DNA of 7,116 nucleotides from JADCCX01 sp031372765. GTDB taxonomy: Bacteria; Pseudomonadota; Alphaproteobacteria; Rhizobiales; Beijerinckiaceae. Of this stretch, positions 1-6,236 are shown in pieces (the stretch's first letter is position 1; every line of letters begins with the position of its first letter). Both the position numbers and the translations under genes were made by a program. The stretch covers positions 1 through 7,116 of the forward strand of contig JANMLW010000161.1 in the NCBI GenBank assembly GCA_031372765.1, read 5' to 3'. The notes below the pieces were generated by a model. It was not told where the DNA came from. It worked only from the letters and a program-made list of their open reading frames with translations, and searched no databases.

Positions 1-1353
1 GGCATCCACAAACTGCCGCCTGGATCCATCCTGACATGGAAGCCGGGAGAAGAGCCTGAGATCAAACCCTACTGGTCCCCTCGCGATAAGGCTCTGGAAG
101 GGCAACACAGCCCTGATGCCATGTCGATTGATCAGGCTGCGGATTTTGGCGAGAAACTGATTGGTGATGCCGTCCAAAGACAGATGATCGCTGATGTTCC
201 CCTGGGGGCTTTTTTGTCCGGTGGCATCGATTCATCGCTGGTTGTCGCGCTCATGCAGCAGCACGCGACCCGCAAGGTCGATACCTTTACCATCGGTTTT
301 GAGGAGCATGCCTGGGATGAGTCTTCCCATGCCGAGGCCGTAGCTGCCCATCTTGGCACGCGCCACCATACCCTGCGTACTTCAGGGCGGGATGCACTGG
401 CACTGGTGGATACAATCGCGGGTATCTACGACGAACCCTTTGCGGATTCATCGCAACTGCCCACAGTGCTCTTATCAAGACTGGTGCGTCAGCATGTGAC
501 CGTTGCTCTTTCCGGTGATGGCGGCGATGAGGTTTTCGGTGGTTATGCCCGCCACGGCTGGGGCCAGAATCTGAGGCGTTACCAGAGTGCCTTTCCAGGC
601 CCGGTGCGCAGGATGGCTGCGGCCGGTATTGGCGCATTGCCAACGTCCTGGCTTGACGGATTGTTGGCAATAACCGGGCAAACCGGTGATCACGGCGGAC
701 ACAGGCTCAAGCGGGCAATGGCCATGGGGGCGGCGGCTGATTTTGCCAGTGGATATCGCCAGATGACATCATTGACACTTGATCCTGCCAATCTGATGCG
801 GTCAACCCGCGAACACAATGCCAAAGCCCATGACCCTGAAACCGTGGCAGATTTGCCCGATTGCCTGACGCGTATGCAGGTGACTGATGCCATGGGCTAT
901 CTTCCAGATGATATTCTGGTGAAGGTCGACCGGGCCAGCATGTCGACTGGACTGGAGGTGCGCGTGCCGCTACTTGATCACCGCATCTGGGAATGGGCGA
1001 TGCGCACGCCACAGTACCATCGCCGCATGGGTAATACCGGCAAGGTACTGTTGCGGTCCATCCTCGCCCGCCATGTTCCGCCCGCGCTGTTCGAGCGACC
1101 AAAAGCGGGCTTTGCCGTGCCTCTGGCAAAGTGGTTGCGCAAGGATTTGCGGGACTGGGCAGAAAATCTTCTAAAACCCGCTCATCTGGAAGACTGCGGT
1201 CTGGACAGTGATACCATCAAGTCACTGTGGACGGCGCATCTTGCGGGCACGGAAGATCATGCTCCCTTGCTATGGTCCATACTGATGCTGGTTTCCTGGA
1301 ATGGTTCTTCAGGACAGCATCAGGTACAGGCAGGGCAACTTCATGGCGGATAG
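1..1353 (+). CDS. asnB: Asparagine synthetase, glutamine-hydrolysing (5' end outside window)
   Basis: The reading frame is open from the first base and gives 450 residues before the stop at 1351-1353. The family is usually about 590-650 residues, so the N-terminal glutaminase domain with its catalytic Cys2 lies mostly to the left; an internal ATG at 121 is not the true start. Visible residues begin near the domain boundary (LPPGSILTW). The synthetase domain carries the ATP pyrophosphatase loop SGGIDSS (217-237), SGDGGDEVFGGY (511-546), the DDILVKVDRASM helix with GLEVRVPLLDH (about 907-981), and a C-terminal GKVLLR...KAGFAVP segment. By family knowledge it makes an amide from glutamine nitrogen and ATP through an adenylated carboxylate, in the cytoplasm. 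The overlapping glycosyltransferase suggests a polysaccharide cluster, where AsnB-like enzymes often amidate sugar acids; that role is inferred. Family call firm, substrate open. Confidence 0.95.
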   Translation, partial: GIHKLPPGSILTWKPGEEPEIKPYWSPRDKALEGQHSPDAMSIDQAADFGEKLIGDAVQRQMIADVPLGAFLSGGIDSSLVVALMQQHATRKVDTFTIGFEEHAWDESSHAEAVAAHLGTRHHTLRTSGRDALALVDTIAGIYDEPFADSSQLPTVLLSRLVRQHVTVALSGDGGDEVFGGYARHGWGQNLRRYQSAFPGPVRRMAAAGIGALPTSWLDGLLAITGQTGDHGGHRLKRAMAMGAAADFASGYRQMTSLTLDPANLMRSTREHNAKAHDPETVADLPDCLTRMQVTDAMGYLPDDILVKVDRASMSTGLEVRVPLLDHRIWEWAMRTPQYHRRMGNTGKVLLRSILARHVPPALFERPKAGFAVPLAKWLRKDLRDWAENLLKPAHLEDCGLDSDTIKSLWTAHLAGTEDHAPLLWSILMLVSWNGSSGQHQVQAGQLHGG

Positions 1354-2509
1354 GATTTCTGTCGTGATTGCTGCGCCACCCATGCGCACCGGCGGAACGG
1401 AGCAGCACCTTCTGCATGTCCTGCCTCTTCTGGCAGAGCGGGGGTTTGATATCACCGCTGTCCTGCTGCAAAAGGGCGGCGCACTGGAAGCTCCTCTTCG
1501 CGAGGCCGGCATCACCATTATTGCGCCATCCTTCAAATCACCACGGCCATTGCGAACATTGATGCAGGCCATCCTGATCAATCGTGCCGTAAACAGATCA
1601 GGTGCAAAAATAGTTCACGCGTTTTTGAGCGAACCCTATCTTGCTGCAACGGGAGCCCATCTCTGGCCTTTTGGATTATCCACCAAGCTCGTGCATGCGC
1701 GTCGCAGCCTTGCATTCTATTCACAACATCATCGCATCGCGCAGACTGTCGAGCGTCAGGCGCACCGGTTCAGTACGGCCCTGATCGGGAATTCCCATGC
1801 CGTTGCCAAAGAGCTTGTTGCAGAGTCAGCCACGCCACATAAAGTCTGCATCATTCACAACGGCATCCCCATTGCGAACCGCGTAACAGCGGACGAAAGG
1901 GCTGCGGCGCGCATGACGTTTGGTCTTTCGCCCCACGCCTTCGTGATGACGCTGGTAGCCAACCTGCACACCTACAAGGGACATGCAGACCTGATAGCAG
2001 CACTTGGCATGATTGCCGATCAATTGCCGCAACCCTGGCGCCTGCTGCTGCCAGGCCGGGATGAAGGCATACGCGCCGCCTTGCAGGTGGAGATCAACAG
2101 GCTGGGCATTGCAGGAAACGTGGTCTTCACCGGTGAATGGAAAGGCTCCCGCCAGCCCTATGCAGCGGCTGATATCGGGTTGCTTGTCAGTCACACAGAA
2201 GGATTTTCCAACAGCCTGATCGAGGGCATGGCTGCCGCTCTTCCGATGATTGCCACCAGTGTAGGTGGCAACATTGATGCCATCGATGACGGGGAAACGG
2301 GTTTCCTTGTACCACCCCGCAGCCCTGCGGAACTGTCTCGCGCAATCCTCCAACTGGCACAGGACATTGCCCTGCGCGAACGCTTTGGAAAAGCTGCCCG
2401 GATCAAAGCGCTTGAACAGTTCGCGCTGGACCGTTGCGTTGACCGGTATGAGCATTTCTGGCGCTGTCTTGCTGGCGGCTGGCAAAGCTCCCCCTCAACC
2501 TGGTTATGA
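1343..2509 (+). CDS. GT4-type (GT-B fold) glycosyltransferase
   Basis: A 388-residue protein, normal for the family. The ATG at 1343 is preferred over an upstream in-frame ATG at 1301. Beta-strand 1 (ISVVIAAPP) and the glycine-rich loop TGGTE (residues 16-20) follow it directly, and AGGG at 1332-1335 sits 7 nt upstream as a ribosome binding site. Further landmarks are NSHAVAKEL (from residue 150), an HNGI turn, the YKGH loop (Lys212) in the C-terminal domain, and the EX7E motif EGFSNSLIE (Glu286 and Glu294), followed by VGGNIDAI and GETGFLVPP, which normally contact the nucleotide-sugar. It should transfer a sugar from an activated donor to a lipid-linked or growing glycan at the inner membrane face. 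Donor and acceptor cannot be read. It overlaps asnB by 11 bp, so translational coupling is likely. No signal peptide or membrane segment is seen. Confidence 0.92.
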   Translation: MADRISVVIAAPPMRTGGTEQHLLHVLPLLAERGFDITAVLLQKGGALEAPLREAGITIIAPSFKSPRPLRTLMQAILINRAVNRSGAKIVHAFLSEPYLAATGAHLWPFGLSTKLVHARRSLAFYSQHHRIAQTVERQAHRFSTALIGNSHAVAKELVAESATPHKVCIIHNGIPIANRVTADERAAARMTFGLSPHAFVMTLVANLHTYKGHADLIAALGMIADQLPQPWRLLLPGRDEGIRAALQVEINRLGIAGNVVFTGEWKGSRQPYAAADIGLLVSHTEGFSNSLIEGMAAALPMIATSVGGNIDAIDDGETGFLVPPRSPAELSRAILQLAQDIALRERFGKAARIKALEQFALDRCVDRYEHFWRCLAGGWQSSPSTWL

Positions 2510-2527
2510 AAAGCTGGCTCCGCCAAC

Positions 2528-3271
2528 TCAGAACAGAGTGCCCTGCGGATCGTCCTTGACAATCAGTCTCTTACTTTTTGCAGCAACGGGAAGACTGTCA
2601 GGCGCATGCTGTCGTTCCTCGCTCTGAACATCAGCGCTGTCGTTGATAACGCGGTTGATGTTGCGTCCAATGGGGATCATTTCCAGAAACTCGTCCGGAG
2701 GCGGTCGTAGCAAGGCAAGTGCCCGCTCCGGCTCCGTGTTCGGATCAAGCCAGGCATCAAACTGTGCCTCTGGCAGAATGACCGGTGAACGTGCGTGAAT
2801 GGCACTAATCAGGCCATTTGCGTGGGTGTTGAGCAAAGCCACCGTATCCAGCTCGCTGCCATCAGCCGTGCACCATGTCTCCCACAATGCGGCAAAGGCA
2901 AAAACGCCGCGGTCCGGTTTTCGCAACAGGAAAGGCCGGCTTGTCTTGTCCAGGCGCTGCCACTCGTAAAACCCGTCAACAGGCATCAGCGCGCGTCTGC
3001 GCATGAAAGCGGCACGGAATGAGGCTTTCTCGCGGACTGTCTCGGACCTGATATTGATAACCAGCGGAAAGTCCCTGAGGTCCTTTACCCACGAAGGAAC
3101 AAAGCCCCAGCGCATCAGGGTGAAGCGTCTTTGGCCATCCTGGTCATGCACCACCGGGACCGGTTGCGTGGGCGCTATATTATATCGCTGCGGAAAGTTG
3201 GGCAGGTCAGAATAGTGAAAATGCGCCCGCACCACCTCGGGAGAACTGATCAGGGCGTAGCGACCACACAT
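2528..3271 (-). CDS. SRAP-domain protein (YedK/HMCES type), abasic-site DNA-protein crosslinker
   Basis: A 247-residue protein starting MCGRYAL. The family needs Cys2 exposed after Met1 removal, which fixes the start. Key residues match E. coli YedK with a two-residue shift: Cys2, Asn73 (NIRSET), Glu103 (GFYEW) and His158 (IHARSP). NIAPTQ (31-36) and RWGFVPSWVKD (54-64) are also typical. By family knowledge Cys2 forms a thiazolidine crosslink with abasic sites in single-stranded DNA, shielding them from cleavage; older annotations say 'SOS response-associated peptidase'. The usual RMP after the histidine region reads RSP here. After about residue 215 a polar tail ends in Q-G-T-L-F, resembling a sliding-clamp motif. 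The gene starts 8 bp after the cell wall hydrolase stop, so it is probably co-transcribed; no clear Shine-Dalgarno is seen. It converges on the glycosyltransferase with an 18-bp gap. Confidence 0.96.
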   Translation of the reverse strand: MCGRYALISSPEVVRAHFHYSDLPNFPQRYNIAPTQPVPVVHDQDGQRRFTLMRWGFVPSWVKDLRDFPLVINIRSETVREKASFRAAFMRRRALMPVDGFYEWQRLDKTSRPFLLRKPDRGVFAFAALWETWCTADGSELDTVALLNTHANGLISAIHARSPVILPEAQFDAWLDPNTEPERALALLRPPPDEFLEMIPIGRNINRVINDSADVQSEERQHAPDSLPVAAKSKRLIVKDDPQGTLF

Positions 3272-3279
3272 GATCAGGA

Positions 3280-4344
3280 TCAGTTTTCAGCTGTCTCGTA
3301 GTAGAAAATGTGCTTGCCCACTTTTTCACGCCGGTCCATGTGGCGCGCCCACCAAGGCCGTACATAATTGGCATGGTAATGTGTAGCATTGCCCACACCC
3401 GCGAGATACGTGTGGCCTTCAGCAACATCGCGGGCAATGCGGGTAGCTGTGCTCCATGCACCGGGTTCGGTTATGCGAAGGGACTTGCCCTCGCAGGCAA
3501 AGGTGAACTGACAGGCCAGATACCGATGACGGTTCTGATAGACCACACCGCAGACAGTGGAGGGATAAACGCCGGAGCGTGCGCGGTTCAACACTACTTG
3601 GGCGACGCCTGCCTGGCCCCGCTCTGGCTCAGACCGCGCCTCAAAATAGATGGCCTCCGCCAGGCACTTCATTTCCTTCTCGGAGGTAACGGTGCCGACC
3701 AGCGGTGATCTGGCCGGCACAGGACGCGACGGGGCCAGCGCCATCTTGACAGTCGGCAATGGCATGACGACCGGGGACTGTGGTGGCGGAAGCGCAATGG
3801 TTATTTTGCTGCCGGGAGCAACGGTCTGCGCTTTTTCCGGCTCGACCGGCAGAGCCGCAAGAACAGGTTGGTCGGCAGACTTCGCCATCAGGCCACTGAA
3901 TGCGCCGACGATCAATCCACCATCATCAGCCTCGAATGTACGGGTGCGCGGTAGAAGATCACCGCTAAGGCGAAACAGGACGGAGATTTCCGGCGTGGCC
4001 TCAAAAAGAGGTTCTGAGCCATCCGTCGGTTGGGCATGACGCCACAGGCCTGGCTGCAATTGCGGCTCACTATCGTTCTCCACCACATCTTCAACAGGCA
4101 GTTGCGGGCGTGCGGGAATGAAATCTTCCAGCACCATCGCAAGATCAGGTGCAGTAAGGGTTGGCCAGGAAAGGCTGACGTTCACGGGATCTTCAAGGAA
4201 GCGAAGCCCCGGCGTATTGGGATCAACGGTTGAACGATATCCAGCCGTTGCCGTGACAGAAACGAGAACCCCTGCCGCAAGGATCCATGGTTTCAGCGGG
4301 CGCACCAGAAAGGGCCGCCGGGAAGAACGCTTACGCATACGCAT
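3280..4344 (-). CDS. Membrane-anchored SleB/CwlJ-type cell wall hydrolase
   Basis: A 354-residue protein. A basic N-terminus (MRMRKRSSRR) precedes a hydrophobic stretch at about residues 18-34, a signal anchor or signal peptide. Residues about 40-220 form a proline- and acid-rich linker without a recognised domain. Residues about 225-348 match the Hydrolase_2 (SleB/CwlJ) domain: CLAEAIYFEARSEP with Glu230 and Glu235, GQAGVAQVVLNR, CGVVYQ, CQFTFACEG, GNATHYHANYVRPWW and a final HIFYYE. By family knowledge these proteins cleave peptidoglycan glycan strands. In non-spore-forming Alphaproteobacteria they are generally thought to act in envelope growth or division, and the anchor plus linker would place the domain in the periplasm. 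Start choice is uncertain: ATG 4344 and ATG 4338 both fit and neither has a good Shine-Dalgarno. The SRAP gene follows after 8 bp. Confidence 0.92.
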   Translation of the reverse strand: MRMRKRSSRRPFLVRPLKPWILAAGVLVSVTATAGYRSTVDPNTPGLRFLEDPVNVSLSWPTLTAPDLAMVLEDFIPARPQLPVEDVVENDSEPQLQPGLWRHAQPTDGSEPLFEATPEISVLFRLSGDLLPRTRTFEADDGGLIVGAFSGLMAKSADQPVLAALPVEPEKAQTVAPGSKITIALPPPQSPVVMPLPTVKMALAPSRPVPARSPLVGTVTSEKEMKCLAEAIYFEARSEPERGQAGVAQVVLNRARSGVYPSTVCGVVYQNRHRYLACQFTFACEGKSLRITEPGAWSTATRIARDVAEGHTYLAGVGNATHYHANYVRPWWARHMDRREKVGKHIFYYETAEN

Positions 4345-4370
4345 ACCAACGCACTCGAACGCAACTAGGG

Positions 4371-4395
4371 AGCAACGAACGACATGCCCGTTGCT
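4371..4395 (-). other. Inverted repeat in the probable leader of the cell wall hydrolase gene
   Basis: AGCAACG (4371-4377) and CGTTGCT (4389-4395) form a perfect 7-bp stem with an 11-nt loop. In the minus-strand transcript it would lie about 27-50 nt before the ATG at 4344. It could be an operator or an mRNA hairpin. No U-tract follows, so it is not a convincing terminator. Confidence 0.4.
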
Positions 4396-4441
4396 TAACC
4401 ATGAAAGGATATAGAGGGTTAAGGTTGCCGTTCGGTTAAGC
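4393..4441 (-). promoter_or_regulatory. Probable promoter region of the hydrolase-SRAP operon with three TTAACC half-sites
   Basis: The 105-bp gap holds GCTTAACC at 4393-4400 (extending to TTAACCAT at 4395-4402), GGTTAAGG at 4417-4424 and GGTTAAGC at 4434-4441. The outer two form a perfect 8-bp inverted repeat. On the minus strand a TATATC -10-like box reads 4413 down to 4408, which would start transcription near 4400. No good TTGACA -35 is seen; TTAACC elements occupy that zone, as in activator-dependent promoters. TTAACC is the half-site of the alphaproteobacterial regulator CtrA, but the two minus-strand copies are separated by 13 nt between TTAA cores, not the canonical 7. Assignment to a regulator is inference. 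Confidence 0.4.
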
Positions 4442-4449
4442 GCGTGACG

Positions 4450-6075
4450 TTATTCCTTCTCGACATTCCAGAAAGCCATGACGCCGGGTACGATCGGGAG
4501 GCCTTTGAGTTTGGGTGAATGGGCCACAGGCTGGAACCATTGGCCAAACGGCACATAAGGTACAAACTTGTAGGCACTTACCTGCACGGCAATGGCGCCC
4601 TTCTGACGTTCCTCGTTGTTCTTCGCGGCAGCAAAAGCAGTGATCAGGGCCTGGTGGTCTGCATCACACGGCCAACCTGGCCATGCCCGCTCGCAGGAAG
4701 CCTGCATCGGCACATTGCCCACAGGGTCCATGGACCCGGCACCGTTCCACCATGTCATACCCAGATGCCAGCCGCCCTGAGCGGGTACGGACTTGTTGGC
4801 ACGGCGCTGTGCCATGGTGGCAAAATCCATGGCCACCATCTGTACATTGACGCCGATGGACTTGAGGTCCTGGGCCATAAGCTGGGTGGCTGCGGACAGG
4901 AAGGGAATATCCGTCGGATGGAGAAGCACGATAGGCTCGCCCTTGTAGCCGGCCTCCTCCATCAAGGCCTTGGCCTTGATCTTGTTTTTGCCAAAATCAG
5001 GCTCTGAACCAGCGTCAGTGGCAAAGGGGCCGCCACAATTGAAATAAGCCCGGCAAACACGCCAGTTTTCAGGGTCACCAAACATCGCCCGCAGATATTG
5101 TTCCTGATCCATCAGATAGAGCAACGCCTGGCGGGCACGGGCATCGTTGAAGGGAGGATGAAGATGGTTCATGCGCATCATGCCCTGAAACCCCAGTGCA
5201 TTGGTGGTGGTGAACTTGGCACCGCGCGCTTTCAGCTCGGGGATAAGATCAGTCGGAGGGTTCTCCAGAAAATCCACCTCTCCGTTGATGAGGGCAAAGA
5301 CCGCTGACTGGGGGTCAGAAATGATCCGCCATTCAATACGGTCCACCTTGGCTATCTTGCCTCCGGCAGAACCGGAAGACGGTTCAGAACGGGGGATATA
5401 ATCCGGGTTCTTGCGATAGACCACTTTTGCGCCGGGTACCCATTCCTCCCTCACAAAAATGAACGGGCCCGAACCAATCGTCTCGGTTATGTTTTTCATC
5501 GGATCGGTTTCAGCAATGCGCTTTGGCATGATCGCGGGCACATTGCTGGTGGATTTCGATAAGGCTTCCAGCATCAGCGAGAAGGGCTTGGTCAATGTCC
5601 AGACCAGGGTTTTTGGATCCGTCGCCACCATGTCTTTGGTCAGCGCCACGATCTGCCGACCGTAGGGATCACGCGCGCCCCAGCGCTTGAGCGACGGGAT
5701 GACATCATCCATCGTCACAGCGGCACCATCGTGAAACTTCAGGCCGTCGCGCAGTACAAAGGTCCATGTCAGGCCATCCTCGCTGACTGAATATGTCTGG
5801 ACCATCTGGGGGCGCGGCACCTGCTCCGCATCGCGACCAAACAGGAAGTCATAAACATGCATCGCATGACTTTGGACATTGCCGGCGGTTGTATTGATCG
5901 GGTCAATGACCTGCAGATCAGCAAACGGCACGATACGCAGGGTTTTCTGCGCCGGGGCTTGGGCTATCGCGATGCCTGTGGAGCCCGTAATTGCCAAGGC
6001 TAAAGCAGTGATATGCCCCAAGATCGATCGCAAGATCAATCGATTGAGTGGCAAAACCGGAAAAGTCAGGCGCAT
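4450..6075 (-). CDS. Periplasmic solute-binding protein, ABC transporter family 5 (Dpp/Opp type)
   Basis: A 541-residue protein, normal for SBP_bac_5. The start ATG (6075-6073) has GGAG (plus-strand 6082-6085) 6 nt upstream. Residues 1-42 look like a Sec signal peptide: Arg12/Arg16, a hydrophobic core at about 22-38, and possible cleavage after AQA (40) or APA (42). Family landmarks follow: LQVIDPI near 54-60, EDGLTWTFVLRDGLKFHDG (99-117), GSGPFIF (201-207), a repeat-domain entry FNDARARQALLYLMD (309-323) and a C-terminal lobe to 541. Four cysteines in two close pairs (341/347 and 461/470) suggest periplasmic disulfides. By family knowledge it captures a peptide, opine or similar solute for an inner-membrane importer; the ligand cannot be read. 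No permease or ATPase gene adjoins it, so it must use a transporter encoded elsewhere or act as a stand-alone receptor. Confidence 0.94.
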   Translation of the reverse strand: MRLTFPVLPLNRLILRSILGHITALALAITGSTGIAIAQAPAQKTLRIVPFADLQVIDPINTTAGNVQSHAMHVYDFLFGRDAEQVPRPQMVQTYSVSEDGLTWTFVLRDGLKFHDGAAVTMDDVIPSLKRWGARDPYGRQIVALTKDMVATDPKTLVWTLTKPFSLMLEALSKSTSNVPAIMPKRIAETDPMKNITETIGSGPFIFVREEWVPGAKVVYRKNPDYIPRSEPSSGSAGGKIAKVDRIEWRIISDPQSAVFALINGEVDFLENPPTDLIPELKARGAKFTTTNALGFQGMMRMNHLHPPFNDARARQALLYLMDQEQYLRAMFGDPENWRVCRAYFNCGGPFATDAGSEPDFGKNKIKAKALMEEAGYKGEPIVLLHPTDIPFLSAATQLMAQDLKSIGVNVQMVAMDFATMAQRRANKSVPAQGGWHLGMTWWNGAGSMDPVGNVPMQASCERAWPGWPCDADHQALITAFAAAKNNEERQKGAIAVQVSAYKFVPYVPFGQWFQPVAHSPKLKGLPIVPGVMAFWNVEKE

Positions 6076-6134
6076 GGTAAACTCCGTATCGGCATCTGTG
6101 CGTAGCTGTCTCTACGGCATTTCTTGAGTGCCGT
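6076..6134 (-). promoter_or_regulatory. 5' leader and ribosome binding site of the solute-binding protein gene
   Basis: The Shine-Dalgarno is GGAG (plus-strand CTCC at 6082-6085), 6 nt before the ATG. Upstream lie two small stems that share bases: ACGGCA (6114-6119) with TGCCGT (6129-6134), 9-nt loop, and CGTAG (6101-6105) with CTACG (6112-6116), 6-nt loop. A second CGGCAT copy at 6090-6095 could also pair with 6129-6133. They may be mutually exclusive folds, or chance. I could not identify a confident -35/-10 pair further upstream. Confidence 0.4.
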
Positions 6135-6161
6135 CCTACACAAAGCCTTGATCATTTTTGA

Positions 6162-6189
6162 TGCAACCATAGATAGATCAATTGCAACC
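6162..6189. repeat. Direct repeat TGCAACC, 21 bp apart
   Basis: TGCAACC occurs at 6162-6168 and 6183-6189, start to start exactly 21 bp (two helical turns), 87-114 bp upstream of the solute-binding protein start. GATCA also occurs before each copy (6150-6154 and 6176-6180). This phasing is typical of tandem activator sites, but no regulator can be named. Confidence 0.35.
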
Positions 6190-6205
6190 GGATTTTTGTG
6201 GCCCG

Positions 6206-6236
6206 TGCCCGAATCATCGGAATTCCGATTCGGGCA
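6206..6236. promoter_or_regulatory. Strong dyad with GANTC arms, candidate operator
   Basis: TGCCCGAATC (6206-6215) is the exact complement of GATTCGGGCA (6227-6236), with an 11-bp centre; two more pairs beyond a G-T step extend the stem (6203 with 6239, 6204 with 6238). The centre overlaps a second perfect palindrome, ATCGGAATTCCGAT (6216-6229), offset by 1.5 bp. Arms contain GAATC and GATTC, both CcrM-type GANTC sites. The plus side is followed by TTTGTTCCCTT, only weakly T-rich, and no plus-strand gene ends here, so an operator is favoured over a terminator. Confidence 0.5.

Noticed and set aside
121..123. ATG at 121 as the start of asnB
   Set aside because: The frame is open to position 1 and the preceding 40 codons match the family, so the gene enters from the left.
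1301..1342. Upstream in-frame ATG that would lengthen the glycosyltransferase by 14 residues
   Set aside because: The extension lies before the first beta-strand of the fold and wholly inside asnB, while ATG 1343 has a spaced AGGG.
1826..2485. Long 219-codon minus-strand open frame
   Set aside because: It lies entirely opposite the well-supported glycosyltransferase and shows no recognisable family features.
2512..2528. Small stem between the convergent glycosyltransferase and SRAP genes as a terminator
   Set aside because: Seven pairs with a mismatch, a 3-nt loop and no T-tract on either side; not enough for a Rho-independent terminator.
3650..4039. 129-codon plus-strand open frame opposite the cell wall hydrolase linker
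   Set aside because: Low-complexity composition mirrors the proline-rich linker on the other strand; no family features or start signal.
4519..5007. 162-codon plus-strand open frame opposite the solute-binding protein
   Set aside because: Shadow of a strongly supported gene; no motif or ribosome binding site.
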